Assembly: GCA_047967505.1 (NCBI GenBank)
Contig: CM106540.1
Origin: Dipteris shenzhenensis
Taxonomy: Eukaryota; Polypodiophyta; Polypodiopsida; Gleicheniales
Strand: one strand, 5' to 3'
DNA length: 64,000 bases
This document shows, piece by piece, positions 10,506-21,339 of the stretch; position 1 is the stretch's first letter; each line of letters starts with the position of its first letter. The notes beneath the pieces were generated by a model. That model did not search any database. It saw nothing but the letters and a program-made list of their open reading frames with translations, and was not told the origin of the DNA. Position numbers and translations under genes: made by a program.

Positions 10506-13500
10506 TCAGACATCAGCGTCCTCGATGATAAAGTCTGGGAACACTCTCCGCAACTGATATACGGATTCCCAGGTAGCTTCGGATAGAGGCTGACCATGCC
10601 ATGCAACCAACACCGTGGGTATCTTCCGATTTCGTATTTGCATTGTTCCTCGGTCCAGGATTCTTGTTGGTTTGCGCCTTGCAATATCCTCTATCTCCTG
10701 AAACAAAACCACACCTTCGATTAGTGAGTCACCAGTATGTAAAAATTTCTTTAAACGTGAAACATGAAAAACCGGGTGCACCTTACACCCCTGTGGCAAT
10801 TCTAATTTATAGGCTACACTGCCTATTCTTTTCAGAATTAACCACGGCCCACAGTATCGAGGTGATAACTTAGCACACTCTCCTGAAGTCAACGACTTCG
10901 AGTGCGAAGGAATTCTGAGAAAAACTTTTTCTCCTTCTTCAAATACTCTTATAGACCGATTTTCATCCGCATACACCTTGGCTCTATCCATAGCCTGACG
11001 GATATTAGCTCTCGCAAGTGCTAGCATCTCCCGCATCTGAACTACAAAGTTCGCGGCACTAGGCACTTTCTGAGGTATTCCAACTATAGTCGGATTGACT
11101 GGTCTATAACCATAGTTCAGCTCAAACGGACTGAACCCAGTAGATGAGTGTTTCCTATCATTGTAGGCAAACTCCAACAATGGCAACCACTTGTCCCACG
11201 TATGTTGCCTCAATGACACATATGCTCTCAGCATATCCTCTAAAGTCTGGTTGACTCTCTCCGTCTGACCATCCGTCTCAGGATGATCCCCACTACTCAT
11301 TCCCAACTCAGTCCTTAGTGTCTCAAATACCGCTGTCCAAAAATGACCGGTAAACCTGACATCTCTGTCTGACACTATGGATCTAGGCAATCCATGCAGA
11401 CGAAATATGTGTCTAATAAACAATTCCGCTACTTGCGGGGCACTAATAGACTCTCTAGTCGGAATGAAGTGAGCCATCTTGGTTAGACGATCAACCACCA
11501 CAAGGATAGAATTATACCCTCCTTGTGTTGCAGGTAACCCTACAATGAAGTCCATGGAAATGCTCTCCCACTTACTTAGTGGTATTTCCAAGGGCTGTAA
11601 AAGTCCGGGTGGCTTCACCCGCTCGGCCTTACTTACCTGACACGAGAAACACCGTGTCACATATTCATGAATATGCTTTTTCATCTTTGGCAAAAAAAAA
11701 TCTCGCTTCACGAGATCATATGTCTTCTCGACCCCTGGATGTCCCGCACACGGGCTATCATGGCATTGTCGAATGACTCTCTGCCTGAGATCATTCTGAC
11801 CAGGTACTACTACCTTGCCATTTCTAACTAGCATACCATCCTTTATGGTATATCTTGCATAAGTTTGGCCTTTTCTGGATGCCAGGTCATCCTTTTCATT
11901 TTCCCCGGGTTTTAACACATGAGCTTTAGGCCACAAGCTCTGGACAAACTCGTCCACCTTCTGAGTTTCTCTGATCTCGGTCATTAGAGCACTCTCTAAT
12001 ACCGTGAAACTCAAGTTGTGCATAATGCGAGACAACGCATCAGCTATCTTATTGTCTTTTCCTCTTCGGTACCGAATCGTTAGATTAAACTCCTGCATGA
12101 GCTCTGCCCACCTAGCTTGGCGGCCCCTCAAGTCAGGCTGTTTACAAAAATGTTTCAGAGTATCATGATCCACATCCACATAAAACTCTGAACCATACAG
12201 ATAATGCCTCCATGTTTTCAAAGCATGGATAACAGCATACAACTCTAATTCATGAGTTGGCCAATTCCTTTGAGAGGGAGAAAGCTTCTTGCTTTCGAAG
12301 GCTACTGGCCTTCCCTCTTGAAGGAGGACTGCTCCTACCGCAATGCCACTTGCATCGGTTTCTAGGAACAACGGTTTCTGGGGATCAACTATCTTTAACA
12401 CCGGTCCTGAGACCACAGCTTGTTTTATGGTGTTAAAACTTTCTTGTTGATTCTGTCCCCAAATAAAAGGTACTTTATCTGAGGTCAGATCAGTCAATGG
12501 CGATACTATTCCGGAATATCCTTTGATATGCCTTCTATAAAACTGGACAAATCCCAAGAATGATCGCAACGCGGTCAGACTCTGAGGGATTGGCCAAGTT
12601 AGTATCGCAGCCACTTTCTTCGGATCCATTTCTACCCCCTGTGGAGTAATTATGAACCCTAGATACTCAAGCCTAACCATACACAGTATAGTTTTCTTTT
12701 TATTCACATAAAGACTGGCTTTCCTCAAAGTACTGAACACTATCCTTAAGTGTTCACGATGTTCAGTAAGACTTTTACTGAATATCAAAATGTCGTCAAT
12801 AAAATGTACTACGAACTTTCCGATATACGGACGTAGTAAATCGTTCATAAGCATGACGAAGGTCGCTGGAGCATTGGTAAGTCCGAAGGGCATTACCAAA
12901 AACTCATAATGACCAAACCTGCTTCTAAAAGCGGTTTTATGCACATCCTCGGCTCTAATCCGGATCTGATGATAGCCGCACTTAAGATCTATCTTGCTGA
13001 AAATCACGGCTCCATGTAATGCATCTAGCAAATCATCAATCCGAGCCATCGGATACCTGTGCTTAACAGTGATATTATTCAATGCTCTGTAATCTATACA
13101 GAGGCGAAACGTATCATCCTTTTTCCTCTTTAATATCACTGGTGAAGCAAAAGGTGAGAAACTTGGTTGAATCTGCCCCAACTTGAGGTATTCTTCCAGT
13201 TGCCTACGCACCTCCGCTTCTTCAGTAAAGCTCATTCTATAGGGAGGTCTATTTACAGGTTCTGCCCCCGGGATCAGTTCAATCTTATGCTGAACATTCC
13301 GCTCTGGAGGTAACCCATAAGGTAGTTCATCCCTAAAGCATTCAGAGAACTCCTCTGTTATAAGATTAGCCAGCTTGGCCATCTCATCACTTTGCGTAAC
13401 ATCAGTGCTAGTCGAAGAATCATTCACCGACTCTACCGATGCGGTGCAAAGGTATAAAAACTCTACTTGAGCCTTTCTGATTTCCATCACGGAAACCAAC

Positions 13501-15209
13501 GGTCCCTGAGGTATATCTCTTTCACCTCGCAAGACATAAAGCACATCATTCATCTTGAATTGATATACGTGCTTTTTCCAATCAATGGCTGGATTCTTCC
13601 TAGAATGCCACGCCATTCCCAGGGCTATATCCGCATGAGCAAGCTTAGTCATTTCAAAATCAAGCTTCTCAGCATAGTCCTGAATCCGAAGTTCCAACTG
13701 GGTAACCCTTTGGTCCCATACTTCAGTTGAACTTCCATCTGCCATCCTGACTGTGTACGCATAGTCAGATGGACTTGTCTTTAATTTCAGCCTCTTCACG
13801 AGCTTGGAGTTAATCACATTGTGAGTTGACGCTGAGTCAAACAACACAATGACATCATGACTGGCCACTTGCCCTTTCATTTTAATTAACTCCGTATCAT
13901 TGAAGGCTGTATACCCCGTTGCTGCGGGCTTAGATAGGATGTTATCAGGTGCACTCGTCACTAACTTAGTAACAGACACACAGAACAAACAAGGTACTAA
14001 CCTCTGAGAAGATCCCGCTAGCTGAATCTGCATCTCTTCCGCTCTGGGACTTCCCTGCATCTCCACGTCGCACTCTGAGATCACCATCTCAGCCATCCGA
14101 CGATCTTTATTACGTGGACAATCTCTCCACTGATGAGGTTGAAGGCAACCAAAGCATAAGCCTTCCCTCCTCGCTTTTTCCCTTTGTTCCGGGTTCAAGG
14201 GAGACTTAGACCAAGCCCGGGCTGCCATTGGAGTTACTTTTCTCTTCACTCCAATGGTGGTACTTGGTTTAGGAGTTTCAGCCGGTCTCGCCTGCTTGGC
14301 TTGACCACTCGGCTGCGAACCACTCCCTTTACTAGTCCACTTCTTCTTAAACCCAGATTTCTTCGGATACCCATACTGGGTTCCGACCTGTGCAAACCCA
14401 CTTGGCTTGCTGCCCTTGGCATCCTCGTAGTTCAGGGCTATAGCTATTGCATCATCTAGCGTGTTCGCGTACTTAGCCCGAACTTCCATTTTTATTCGGT
14501 CATTCAATCCAAATATGAAATCTTTCACTTGGATTGATTGAGGCAGGGGTTCGTCAACCTTCATTACACTCTCTCGAAACTTATCAGTGTATTCTGCCAC
14601 TGATAAATTTCTCTGACGAAGGTTCCTATATTGATCCCAAGCTCGGGATGCCTCGTCAGGAGGTAAGAAGTGTTTCCTGAACTCTCTTTTAAACCCCTCC
14701 CAGGTAGTGGATGCTATACCGTCTTTTTGTTGTTTAATCCACCACCGATCCGCCGCCTCACTAAACATATGGGTGGCCTCGCGGATCTTTTTGATGTCAT
14801 TTCTGATCTCACAAATGGCGAACGCCTCGTCCCATTTGTGTAGCCAGGTCTCAATGACATCGGAGCTACGGTCGTTCATCCGACCAGAATACTTTTCCGG
14901 TCTGTAATTAGCAATATTTGGCACTTTAGCCTTCCTAGGCTCGACCGTATGGACACTAGACTCCGGTTCCATTGGAGCCTTTCCCTTCTCCTCTCGAGAA
15001 GGTCTGGCAGACATACTCTGTAGTGCTCTCCTAAGTTCGGACTGCCCTGCATTGGCTTGTAACTGCTGTGCTAACAACTATTGCAAAGCATCTTCCAGCA
15101 ATGCAATCCTGCCAGATAAAGTGTGAGCTACTGGGCGCGATCCCTGCTGGGTCGGCCGGACTCCTGATTCACCAGGGTCCCTCCTAGAAGCCCCTTCTTC
15201 TGCTTCCAT
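10506..15209 (-). CDS. Gypsy 3 Gag-Pol polyprotein with chromodomain
   Basis: The long open frame covers 15077-10506 (1,523 residues). The apparent start is the ATG at 15207-15209, 44 codons upstream in the same frame, followed after 43 codons by one TAG (15078-15080). Counting residues from 15077: retrotransposon Gag about 50-230; knuckle CFGCLQPHQWRDC (308-320), spaced C-x2-C-x3-H-x4-C; protease LFDSASTHN (412-420); RT with FIDD at 759-762; RNase H from about 903 (LETDAS) to ADALSR (about 1012-1017); integrase zinc motif (H1106, H1113, C1143, C1146) and catalytic D1176, D1237, E1273 with normal spacing; C-terminal chromodomain from about 1468 (V-L-V-A-W-H-G, then ATWE). It should make virus-like particles, copy the RNA and integrate the cDNA. 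The TAG would block it unless read through or bypassed by a later start. Confidence 0.93.
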
Positions 15210-16186
15210 TGAGTTCAGTAGGTGTTTTGTTTTGGGGCTTTAAAAAAAAAAAAAAAAAAAAAAAACTCCCCTAGAACACTGTAATCACAAGCTGACACAA
15301 TTCAGGGTACTGACACTCTGAACACAATTCCCTATACTAGGGAATTCCTGCAATCCCACATGCACACTAACTACGCATTTGACACAGGCATATATCCGAA
15401 TCCCGCTTTTCCCTATACTAGGGAGATTCCTGCAAATTAACTCAGACTCAAGTATACAGGCATCTGCACAATCTGTCCCTGCTACAGCATCAAACTCTCA
15501 TGCATACTTGTCACTTTTCACGCAAACGGAGTATCAGCAAACCAAACCAGGGAAAAAAAACATAGAATCGACAGAAATGACAAAGAGCCTTCCTGGTCTA
15601 TGAATTCTGATCCAAAACCAAAAGGGAAAATAGATAGAAGGCCCCCTGGAATTCGAATCCTGCTGCTTGCAGCCTGCACGTACGGTTTGCTATCAACCTA
15701 CGGGCTTGGTCTACCCTTTGTAGTCTGTAATTCACCGATCGGCGCCGTGCCTTCAGCGATGCCCACACCAATGTTACCCGAAGCCAATCGTCAGCCACCA
15801 CGTCTCCGTTAAATCCACGAAGGGCATCGTGATATGGGTCTGCGCTCCACGCCTTGTCTTCGTTTGGTCGGGAGACAAAGGTATTCTCGGAGGAGGATGG
15901 CGATGAAAATCCTCTCGTCTTAACCCAATGAAGGAATGAGAAAAGCAAGCAAGAGATGATCGCGATGATGATCGTCTCGCCTTAGAACTGAGATCTTCCG
16001 TGAGGGTATCCGGAGACTTACACTTCCAGACATTCACCCGTCACTTGCTTGCAGGCGTCGCCGAATCACCACCTACGGTCGTCGACAGGCCTTCCTACGG
16101 CCCCTGCTCCGTCACCACGCTTCAGCCCGTTAACCTGCGCTGCCCACAGGTCTTACGCTCCATACCTTACCCCTACACAACCCGGA
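15210..16186 (-). other. Leader between primer site and gag of gypsy 3
   Basis: About 980 bp on the minus strand. It holds short ORFs (for example 15598-15948) without recognisable domains and a T24-like run, seen as A's at 15242-15265, just upstream of the gag ATG. It presumably contains the 5' untranslated leader and packaging sequences. No separate gene is supported. Confidence 0.6.
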
Positions 16187-16198
16187 GCTCTGATACCA
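16187..16198 (-). other. Primer-binding site of gypsy 3
   Basis: On the element strand the sequence is TGGTATCAGAGC, two bases after the 5' LTR. It is complementary to plant initiator tRNA-Met. Confidence 0.93.
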
Positions 16199-16200
16199 AA

Positions 16201-16664
16201 TGTAACCTGATTTCTCTAATCTCGCTTCTACTTACTGATCACGGGAGTAGCACCATGATTATCCACCCAGCCAATTCTACCAAGGCTTCCCAGCTTGAGA
16301 GAGAGAGCTGTATCAAAATCACGTAAATCCATAATTCTTCCATTCTCTCACAAGCCTTGACAGACCCCAATTCCCTAGATAGATCTAGATGCCACATGTC
16401 ATCCATATAGGGCCTTTCTAATGCAACATTTCACCCCTCTCTTGGGATGCATTTAATTCCTTGCCCCTAGGCACATTCTTTGCACTAGGCCCCTGGTCTC
16501 AGATCTATCTAGTCTGGTGCTATCAACCCTCACCTAGGACCTTGACATTAATCCCTCTCGATCATTTACATAAAGCGCAAACACATATATTACAAAGATA
16601 GATCCTATAAGGGAAATGTCGACTGATTCTTCCGAGGTCATGCTACCTCGGCTAGAGCGTAACA
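16201..16664 (-). repeat. 5' LTR of gypsy 3
   Basis: 464 bp, one mismatch with 10030-10493. It would carry the promoter. No clear TATA box was singled out. The flank gcata at 16665-16669 is the second target-site copy. Confidence 0.95.
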
Positions 16665-18679
16665 GCATACAGTAGCGAACTAAGAGGGCAACCCTGTCTC
16701 ACTGAACGGGTCATAGTCCATGTCCTTGACAACCCACTACCAAGCAAACACTGCGCAGTGGCATGAGAATAGAACCAGTAAATAATATGGACAAGCCGAG
16801 GGCCAAATCCCAATTTATGCATAGTCTGAGAAATAAAATCCCAATGGATAGTATCAAATGCTTTCACAATGTCCACTTGCAGAATGAGAACATCTTGTTT
16901 AGAATATTTGGCATACTCAATTGCAAGCAAAACATTGGAGATATTGTCAGTAATCTGCCTTCTCAGAACAAACCCATACTGCCTGGGATGAAGTCCTGCT
17001 TGCAAGATAAATCGAACCCTGAGGACAATCATTTTGGCAATGAGTTTGTAAATGACTCGCATAAGAGATATGGGCCGCCAATCAGCCATTGTCTCACACA
17101 ACCTCTTTTTGGGGATCAATTTGACAAGGCCATGTTTCCAAGAAGGAGGAAGAGATTGTTCTGCCCAAGCATGATTGATCATAAGAAGAACAATGTTCTT
17201 GAGATCACCCCAAAATGCACGGAAAAATTCAACAGTCAATCCATCCCAACCAGGAGAGCTGCCTTTATGTAAATGACTCAAAGCATCATCCAGTTCATTA
17301 AGCATAAAGGGCTGCTCCAATGCATGAGCCTGTTCCCGAGACAATATAGGCTGAACATGCATAAGAAATTGAGACCTAGCTGCATTCACTTGCATCGAAT
17401 AATCAGGATGAGGAGAAAAGTGACTAGAGCATTGCGATTCCAATTCTGATTTGGAGGTGGTCCAGGTGCCATCATCTTGCCTGATCCTGCAAATATCCTC
17501 CTTTCGCCTATCCGCATGCAGGCTTTTAAAGAAGGCTTTGGAGGAGCAGCCCTTATCCAAAAGGGGTTTCATGTGAGCTCGGATTTGCCACTTCTTTAAT
17601 TTGCGAAGATCATTTTGATGGATGATATGAACCGCATAAGCGCAAGAATCCTGTTCAGAGGAGGTAAGCTGCCTATAAGAGCTGATTACATCCATTTGTT
17701 GCTTGTGAGATTGAGCCCATTTCAGCTTAAGCCTGAGGTTTTCCATGTAACTCCGTCCATAATCTTGAATAATAGCCTGCAAGCGATGGGCAAGACTGAT
17801 CCAAGCGAAATCCATGTCCTCCTGAGCATGTAAGAGGAGGGGGCGGACAACCACTCTCACCATGTTCTGAAATTGTTGATGAAGCAAATAAGCACTATTA
17901 ACATGGAGTAGGCGACGACCAAAAAAAGGCATATCATCTGTCAAACGTGCTATAGATAATGTCAAGCATACTGGAAAGTGATCAGATAGCAAGAGGGAAT
18001 GGTCAACCCATAATGCACATGTGAAACTAGCATACTGCTGAGCATGCAACAAATACCATCTGTCAAGTCGAGCCCAGTAATGAGTAAAGGCATTGTGACG
18101 GTATGTGTAACCCATATCTCTATCCCTTGTTGAGAGCCATAAATCTTCTGCATGCAAGAAAGAAAGCATATCCTCCCAATGTCGAAGCTCAGTGGGGATC
18201 ATGTGAGAACGATGAGTGGTGTTGATGGCAGGCGAGTTATTGAAGTCTCCACACAAAAAGGCATTAGACAACCATGGATATTGTTTGAGGGAGGCCCACA
18301 TTTGAGCTCTTGTCGCAGAAGTTTGAGAGGCATAAACAGATGCTATTTCATAAAGATCAGCATGACAGATGCATCTGATCACCATCCATCGACCCTGGGG
18401 GTCATTGTGAGCAACCGTGGGCTGCATATCATGTTTCACCAGCATGCATACCCCCGAAAAGTGCATTGTACCAGCATAAAAGATGTCATAACCAGCAAAG
18501 TGGCCTTGCTGGCCGGCCAAGAAGTGTTGGTTGTGTTCCTGTAAGGAAATTACATCGGGGTGCATTCTATGTACATAGTGCCAAAAAAGTCTCCACTTAT
18601 TGACATTGCAAAGACCTTGAACATTGTATGTAATGCAAGTAATTGAAGTAGACATAGAAGATATGTACAGCCGAACCAA
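16665..18679 (-). pseudogene. LINE A ORF2, endonuclease and N-terminal RT
   Basis: The open frame runs from ATG 18679 to the gypsy insertion, about 670 residues. The APE-type endonuclease lies in residues 10-240: ITYNVQG, SLQEHNQ (E48), CGDFNN (D145, N147), LDRWY, LSDHFPV (SDH 232-234), so all recognisable catalytic motifs are present. The RT starts after residue 450, with SSPGWDGLTVEFF, LVKLIPKK, ADWRPISL, VDIVKAFDTIHWDF and SVRQGCPLSSLLY, and is cut at YA by gypsy 3. ORF2 starts 24 bases after the ORF1 stop. The endonuclease would nick the target and the RT would copy the element RNA from the nick. Confidence 0.92.
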
Positions 18680-18703
18680 AAAACATAGTAAAGGTAGAAG
18701 CTG

Positions 18704-19909
18704 TCAGGCCTCAGCCATGACATCGACGTCCAGCTGGCCTCCTGGATCATTAGCTCTATGGTCCTCATCATTGTCACATACAGGAATACCCTTCTTGAGC
18801 ACATCAACCCACAGTTGAGAAGTCAGGCTATCAGCAGGGGCAGAGGCCTGACCAGGGGTGGAAGTAGAGGCATCCCAATGCCGAGATTGTAACAGTTGTG
18901 GCTTGAGCGCAAATACCTTTTTGGGTTGCTGCCACGCACCCTGGGGAGAGGCATTAGATTCTGAAATTTTGCCCTTTCCCTTATCCTTTTGCATGGCTGA
19001 AACCTGGACCACACTTTCTTTGGGAGGAACAGATTTAGATGCCACATCACCCAACTTGCTAGGCGTAGCCTTAGACCCTGGACCATAAGTTGGAGGGGAA
19101 GTATTTTCTGGAGCAATAGCTGTAGGTGGGAGCTGATGCAGGACTGCAGGACATTGTGAAGCTAGGTGGCCAAACTTATGACATGTGAAACAAGCACCTG
19201 CAAATACTCCCCATTTCAAGTCAAAATATTTTTCGCCCAAGGGAACATCCTCCACCTCTACCGCAATGGAAGGAGGGGTTGGGTGATCTGTATCTCAAAG
19301 AACACAAAACCGATTTCGATTACCCGAAGGACGGGGTGGGCATACAACTTGCCCCAAAGTAGCTGCCAAACTTGGTAACTCAGCCCTCATATAATCCGGA
19401 AAATCCACTACCTCAACCCATACAGGGCAGTGATGTCGAATGAGACCGTGATAATCCTTATTTGGCGACCATGGCATGACATGCACCATTTGTCTGCCAT
19501 AGAATAGAGGGGACATCTCCAATATCTGCTGACGATATGAGGCATCCAAAAAGTGCACTTCATAAAAACCTCGAGAAGCAAAGTATACTCCTTCAACAAA
19601 GCAACCTCCCAACAAAGCCTGAACCCACTGAGCCACATCATTTGCTGAAGGTAACTTCCCAGGGAAGAAAATGATAACTGCTTGCTGAGAGAACTTCCGG
19701 AGAGGAGTGACCAATGAGGGCAGCTTTAGCTTATACTTAAGGGCCGGGGGAGGTTTGGCCCACTCCTTCCAGCTGTTGTGAAATTCATCCTTGAGCATGT
19801 CGAAAACATAGTGAGCATCTACAGAGGCTGAGGTAGAGAAATCGACTTGCTGTCTTTTGGGGTCCCGGGACAAGTCCTTCCGGGAATAACTTTTAAGATG
19901 GTCCTCCAT
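18704..19909 (-). pseudogene. LINE A ORF1, Gag-like protein with CCHC knuckle
   Basis: The start is taken at ATG 19909 (MEDHLKSYS); the same frame is open further upstream through the leader. Residues include AVIIFFPGKLPSANDVAQW, VYFASRGFYEVHF, VWVEVVDFPDY and a knuckle CFTCHKFGHLASQC (C-x2-C-x4-H-x4-C), the layout of plant LINE ORF1 RNA-binding proteins (DUF4283-like fold plus CCHC). One in-frame TGA near 19295 replaces the tryptophan found in LINE B (FCILWDTD). Otherwise it is about 400 residues long. The TGA probably inactivates it. Confidence 0.85.
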
Positions 19910-19958
19910 GGAGGTAAGCAGGGCAGGATTGATGAAGTCGTAGAAAAAAACCACAACT

Positions 19959-20340
19959 GTACGGCAGGGTTTGTACGGGGTAAACTGTATGGAAAAGGTA
20001 GAGGATTGTACGGGCAGGACGGGATTGTACGGATATACGGAAGAGACTGTACGGAAGAAACTGAACCGTACGGAGATGCTGACAGGGCACGGGGAGACTG
20101 TACGGAAGAAACAGAACTGCACGGAGATGCTGATGGGGCACGGGGAGACTGGACTGTACGGAAATAGACAGGGTTATACAGACGTACGGAAGGGTCTTCA
20201 GAAAAAGTACAGCGATGGCGATGCACATAGGTACGGGACTGTTTAGAGCTGCGTAGGGGTGAGCCAGACCTGTTCGTACGGTCGTACGAAAAACGTACGG
20301 CGACCGTACAGGTGTACAGTCAGGAGGGGAGGCTGTACGG
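19959..20340 (-). promoter_or_regulatory. GTACGG/CCGTAC array in the LINE A leader
   Basis: I count 13 exact GTACGG (CCGTAC on the element strand): first bases at 19959, 19973, 20008, 20027, 20049, 20068, 20100, 20156, 20184, 20231, 20276, 20295 and 20335. A few further GTAC cores lie between them. Part is a tandem repeat of about 51 bp (20049-20156, two units). The array lies 5' of ORF1, where LINE promoters reside. CCGTAC is the core bound by plant SBP/SPL transcription factors, so it may be an SPL-responsive internal promoter. LINE B lacks it in 29272-29660. Confidence 0.6.
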
Positions 20341-20399
20341 GATCTTGGCGAGGCTGAACAGCAGAGGCCGCTCCCTCTCTCTCTCTCTCATACACACAC

Positions 20400-20541
20400 T
20401 TTTTTTTTTTGGTAAATCCATGACTATATTATCAGCAAAATTTACATGAGGGTCTCAAAAAAGCAGAGAGCCTCAACAGGAAATCAAAAGCAAAGAAAAA
20501 CTATTTCCAGGCATGACTGAGGAAGATCTCCTTGATGGCAA

Positions 20542-20543
<2 letters not shown>
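20400..20543 (-). mobile_element. Short type-1 LINE tail inserted in a CA repeat
   Basis: A T11 run (20400-20410) follows acacacac, and about 130 bp of LINE 3' sequence precedes another long CA run (20544-20575). It shares ggtaaatccatga with 239-260 and gcagagagcctcaacagg with the window start, so it is the same subfamily as the fragment at 18-216. It is only a 5'-truncated tail. Confidence 0.8.
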
Positions 20544-20576
<33 letters not shown>

Positions 20577-20588
20577 ATGTTTCTAACA
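20544..20588 (+). repeat. (CA)n run and terminal bases of element 2 5' LTR
   Basis: A pure CA run is followed by catgtttctaaca, the LTR end, directly before the primer site. This is the distal piece of the LTR begun at 7331. Confidence 0.7.
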
Positions 20589-21212
20589 TGGTATTAGAGC
20601 AGGTTCACCCTGCCATATCTGCCACCTCATCCTAGACCTAACCCTAATCTGAAACCCTACTTCTGCTTGAACCTTGCTTCTTGCAGCCACCTCAGCCCTG
20701 CATAGTTCCGCCTCAGATTCAGCCTCGTTTCTATCTCCTTTCAGCCATTTGGTGCCCCTCTAACTACCATCTTAAGGATTTCGGAGCTGCTCTAGCATCT
20801 TGAGCACTATCTTGCCCACAAGTGCTCTCCTATTGGTTCATTTATGCACTTCAGGGGCATCTACTTGCTGCTCTTTGATTCGGGTTCATTCAGTTCTGCA
20901 TTTCGAGGTGTATTCTTGCTTCTTTTACATTAGGGTTTGCACTTTGGAGTCAATAAGAGGTACTTTGCCCTGGGTTGTCCCCCAAAAATGAATGTATTGT
21001 CTTTTGCTTTGATTGATGGTATTGACCACCCAGTTCAGAGTAAGGGGGGATGACGAGTGATGGTTTGCCCTTGCCGGTCGCAAGCTGATTGAGAAGTCAC
21101 TATCACACAGGAGGTGTTGGACAGTTGGACTTGCTCTTTGCAATATTGCAGTGGAGGGGGCATCGGTCTACTCTTGTGTGTTGGGTCTCACACTCTTTGC
21201 TCTGAAGGGGAG
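20589..21212 (+). other. Element 2 internal region with primer site and purine tract
   Basis: It opens with tggtattagagc (20589-20600), a one-mismatch tRNA-Met primer site, and closes with the purine tract gaaggggag (21204-21212) just before the 3' LTR. The 624 bp have no recognisable protein, so the element must use proteins from another source. Confidence 0.75.
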
Positions 21213-21339
21213 TGTTGGAGATATCATAGCCAAAGAGTGTGTTGGTGTGTAGTACTAGGTGATCTAGTACTAGTCTATGTGTGTGTCATGTGTTGGTGTG
21301 TAGTACTAGGTGATCTACTAGTCTATGTGTGTTGGTGTG

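Larger units (their letters stand above)
10030..16664 (-). mobile_element. Gypsy 3: nearly intact Ty3/gypsy chromovirus-like element
   Basis: It is 6,635 bp long with two 464-bp LTRs, both bounded TGTAAC...GTAACA. The 5-bp target duplication gcata lies at 10025-10029 and 16665-16669. The tRNA-Met primer site and purine tract are in place, and there is one long gag-pol frame with Gag, protease, RT, RNase H, integrase and chromodomain. The LTRs differ at one position in my reading (ccctcccg versus ccctctcg), so insertion was very recent. It lies inside ORF2 of LINE A and is the youngest layer of the nest. Confidence 0.95.
7921..20373 (-). mobile_element. LINE A, near full-length type-1 LINE, split by gypsy 3
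   Basis: Minus-strand order is a GTACGG-rich leader (19959-20340), ORF1 (19909-18704), then ORF2 (18679 down to 7999). ORF2 is interrupted by the gypsy at 10030-16664 and by a tnp2 patch at 9070-9608. The T11 run at 7921-7931 is the poly(A) tail, abutting a (CA)n tract. The 5' end is placed near 20373 where a (CT)n/(CA)n tract resumes. Without the later insertion and patch the element is about 5.3 kb, normal for a plant L1-type LINE. Confidence 0.85.

Noticed and set aside
11579-11776. Short plus ORFs inside the gypsy 3 pol region
   Set aside because: They are antisense to the intact polyprotein and carry no motif.
16187-16198. Matches to tRNA-Met 3' end considered as tRNA genes
   Set aside because: Only about 12 bases match and they sit exactly next to LTRs here, at 5904 and at 20589; they are primer-binding sites.
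16763-17272. 169-codon plus ORF opposite LINE A ORF2
   Set aside because: It is the antisense shadow of the RT gene, with no recognisable domain.
20122-20228. Upstream extension of LINE A ORF1 into the leader
   Set aside because: The frame is open, but it covers the GTACGG repeats; LINE B starts ORF1 at a position matching the downstream ATG near 19909.
20544-20575. (CA)n arrays and the many CA/GT runs considered as CRISPR-like or telomeric repeats
   Set aside because: Simple dinucleotide runs without spacers or the telomere heptamer; they are microsatellites serving as LINE targets.
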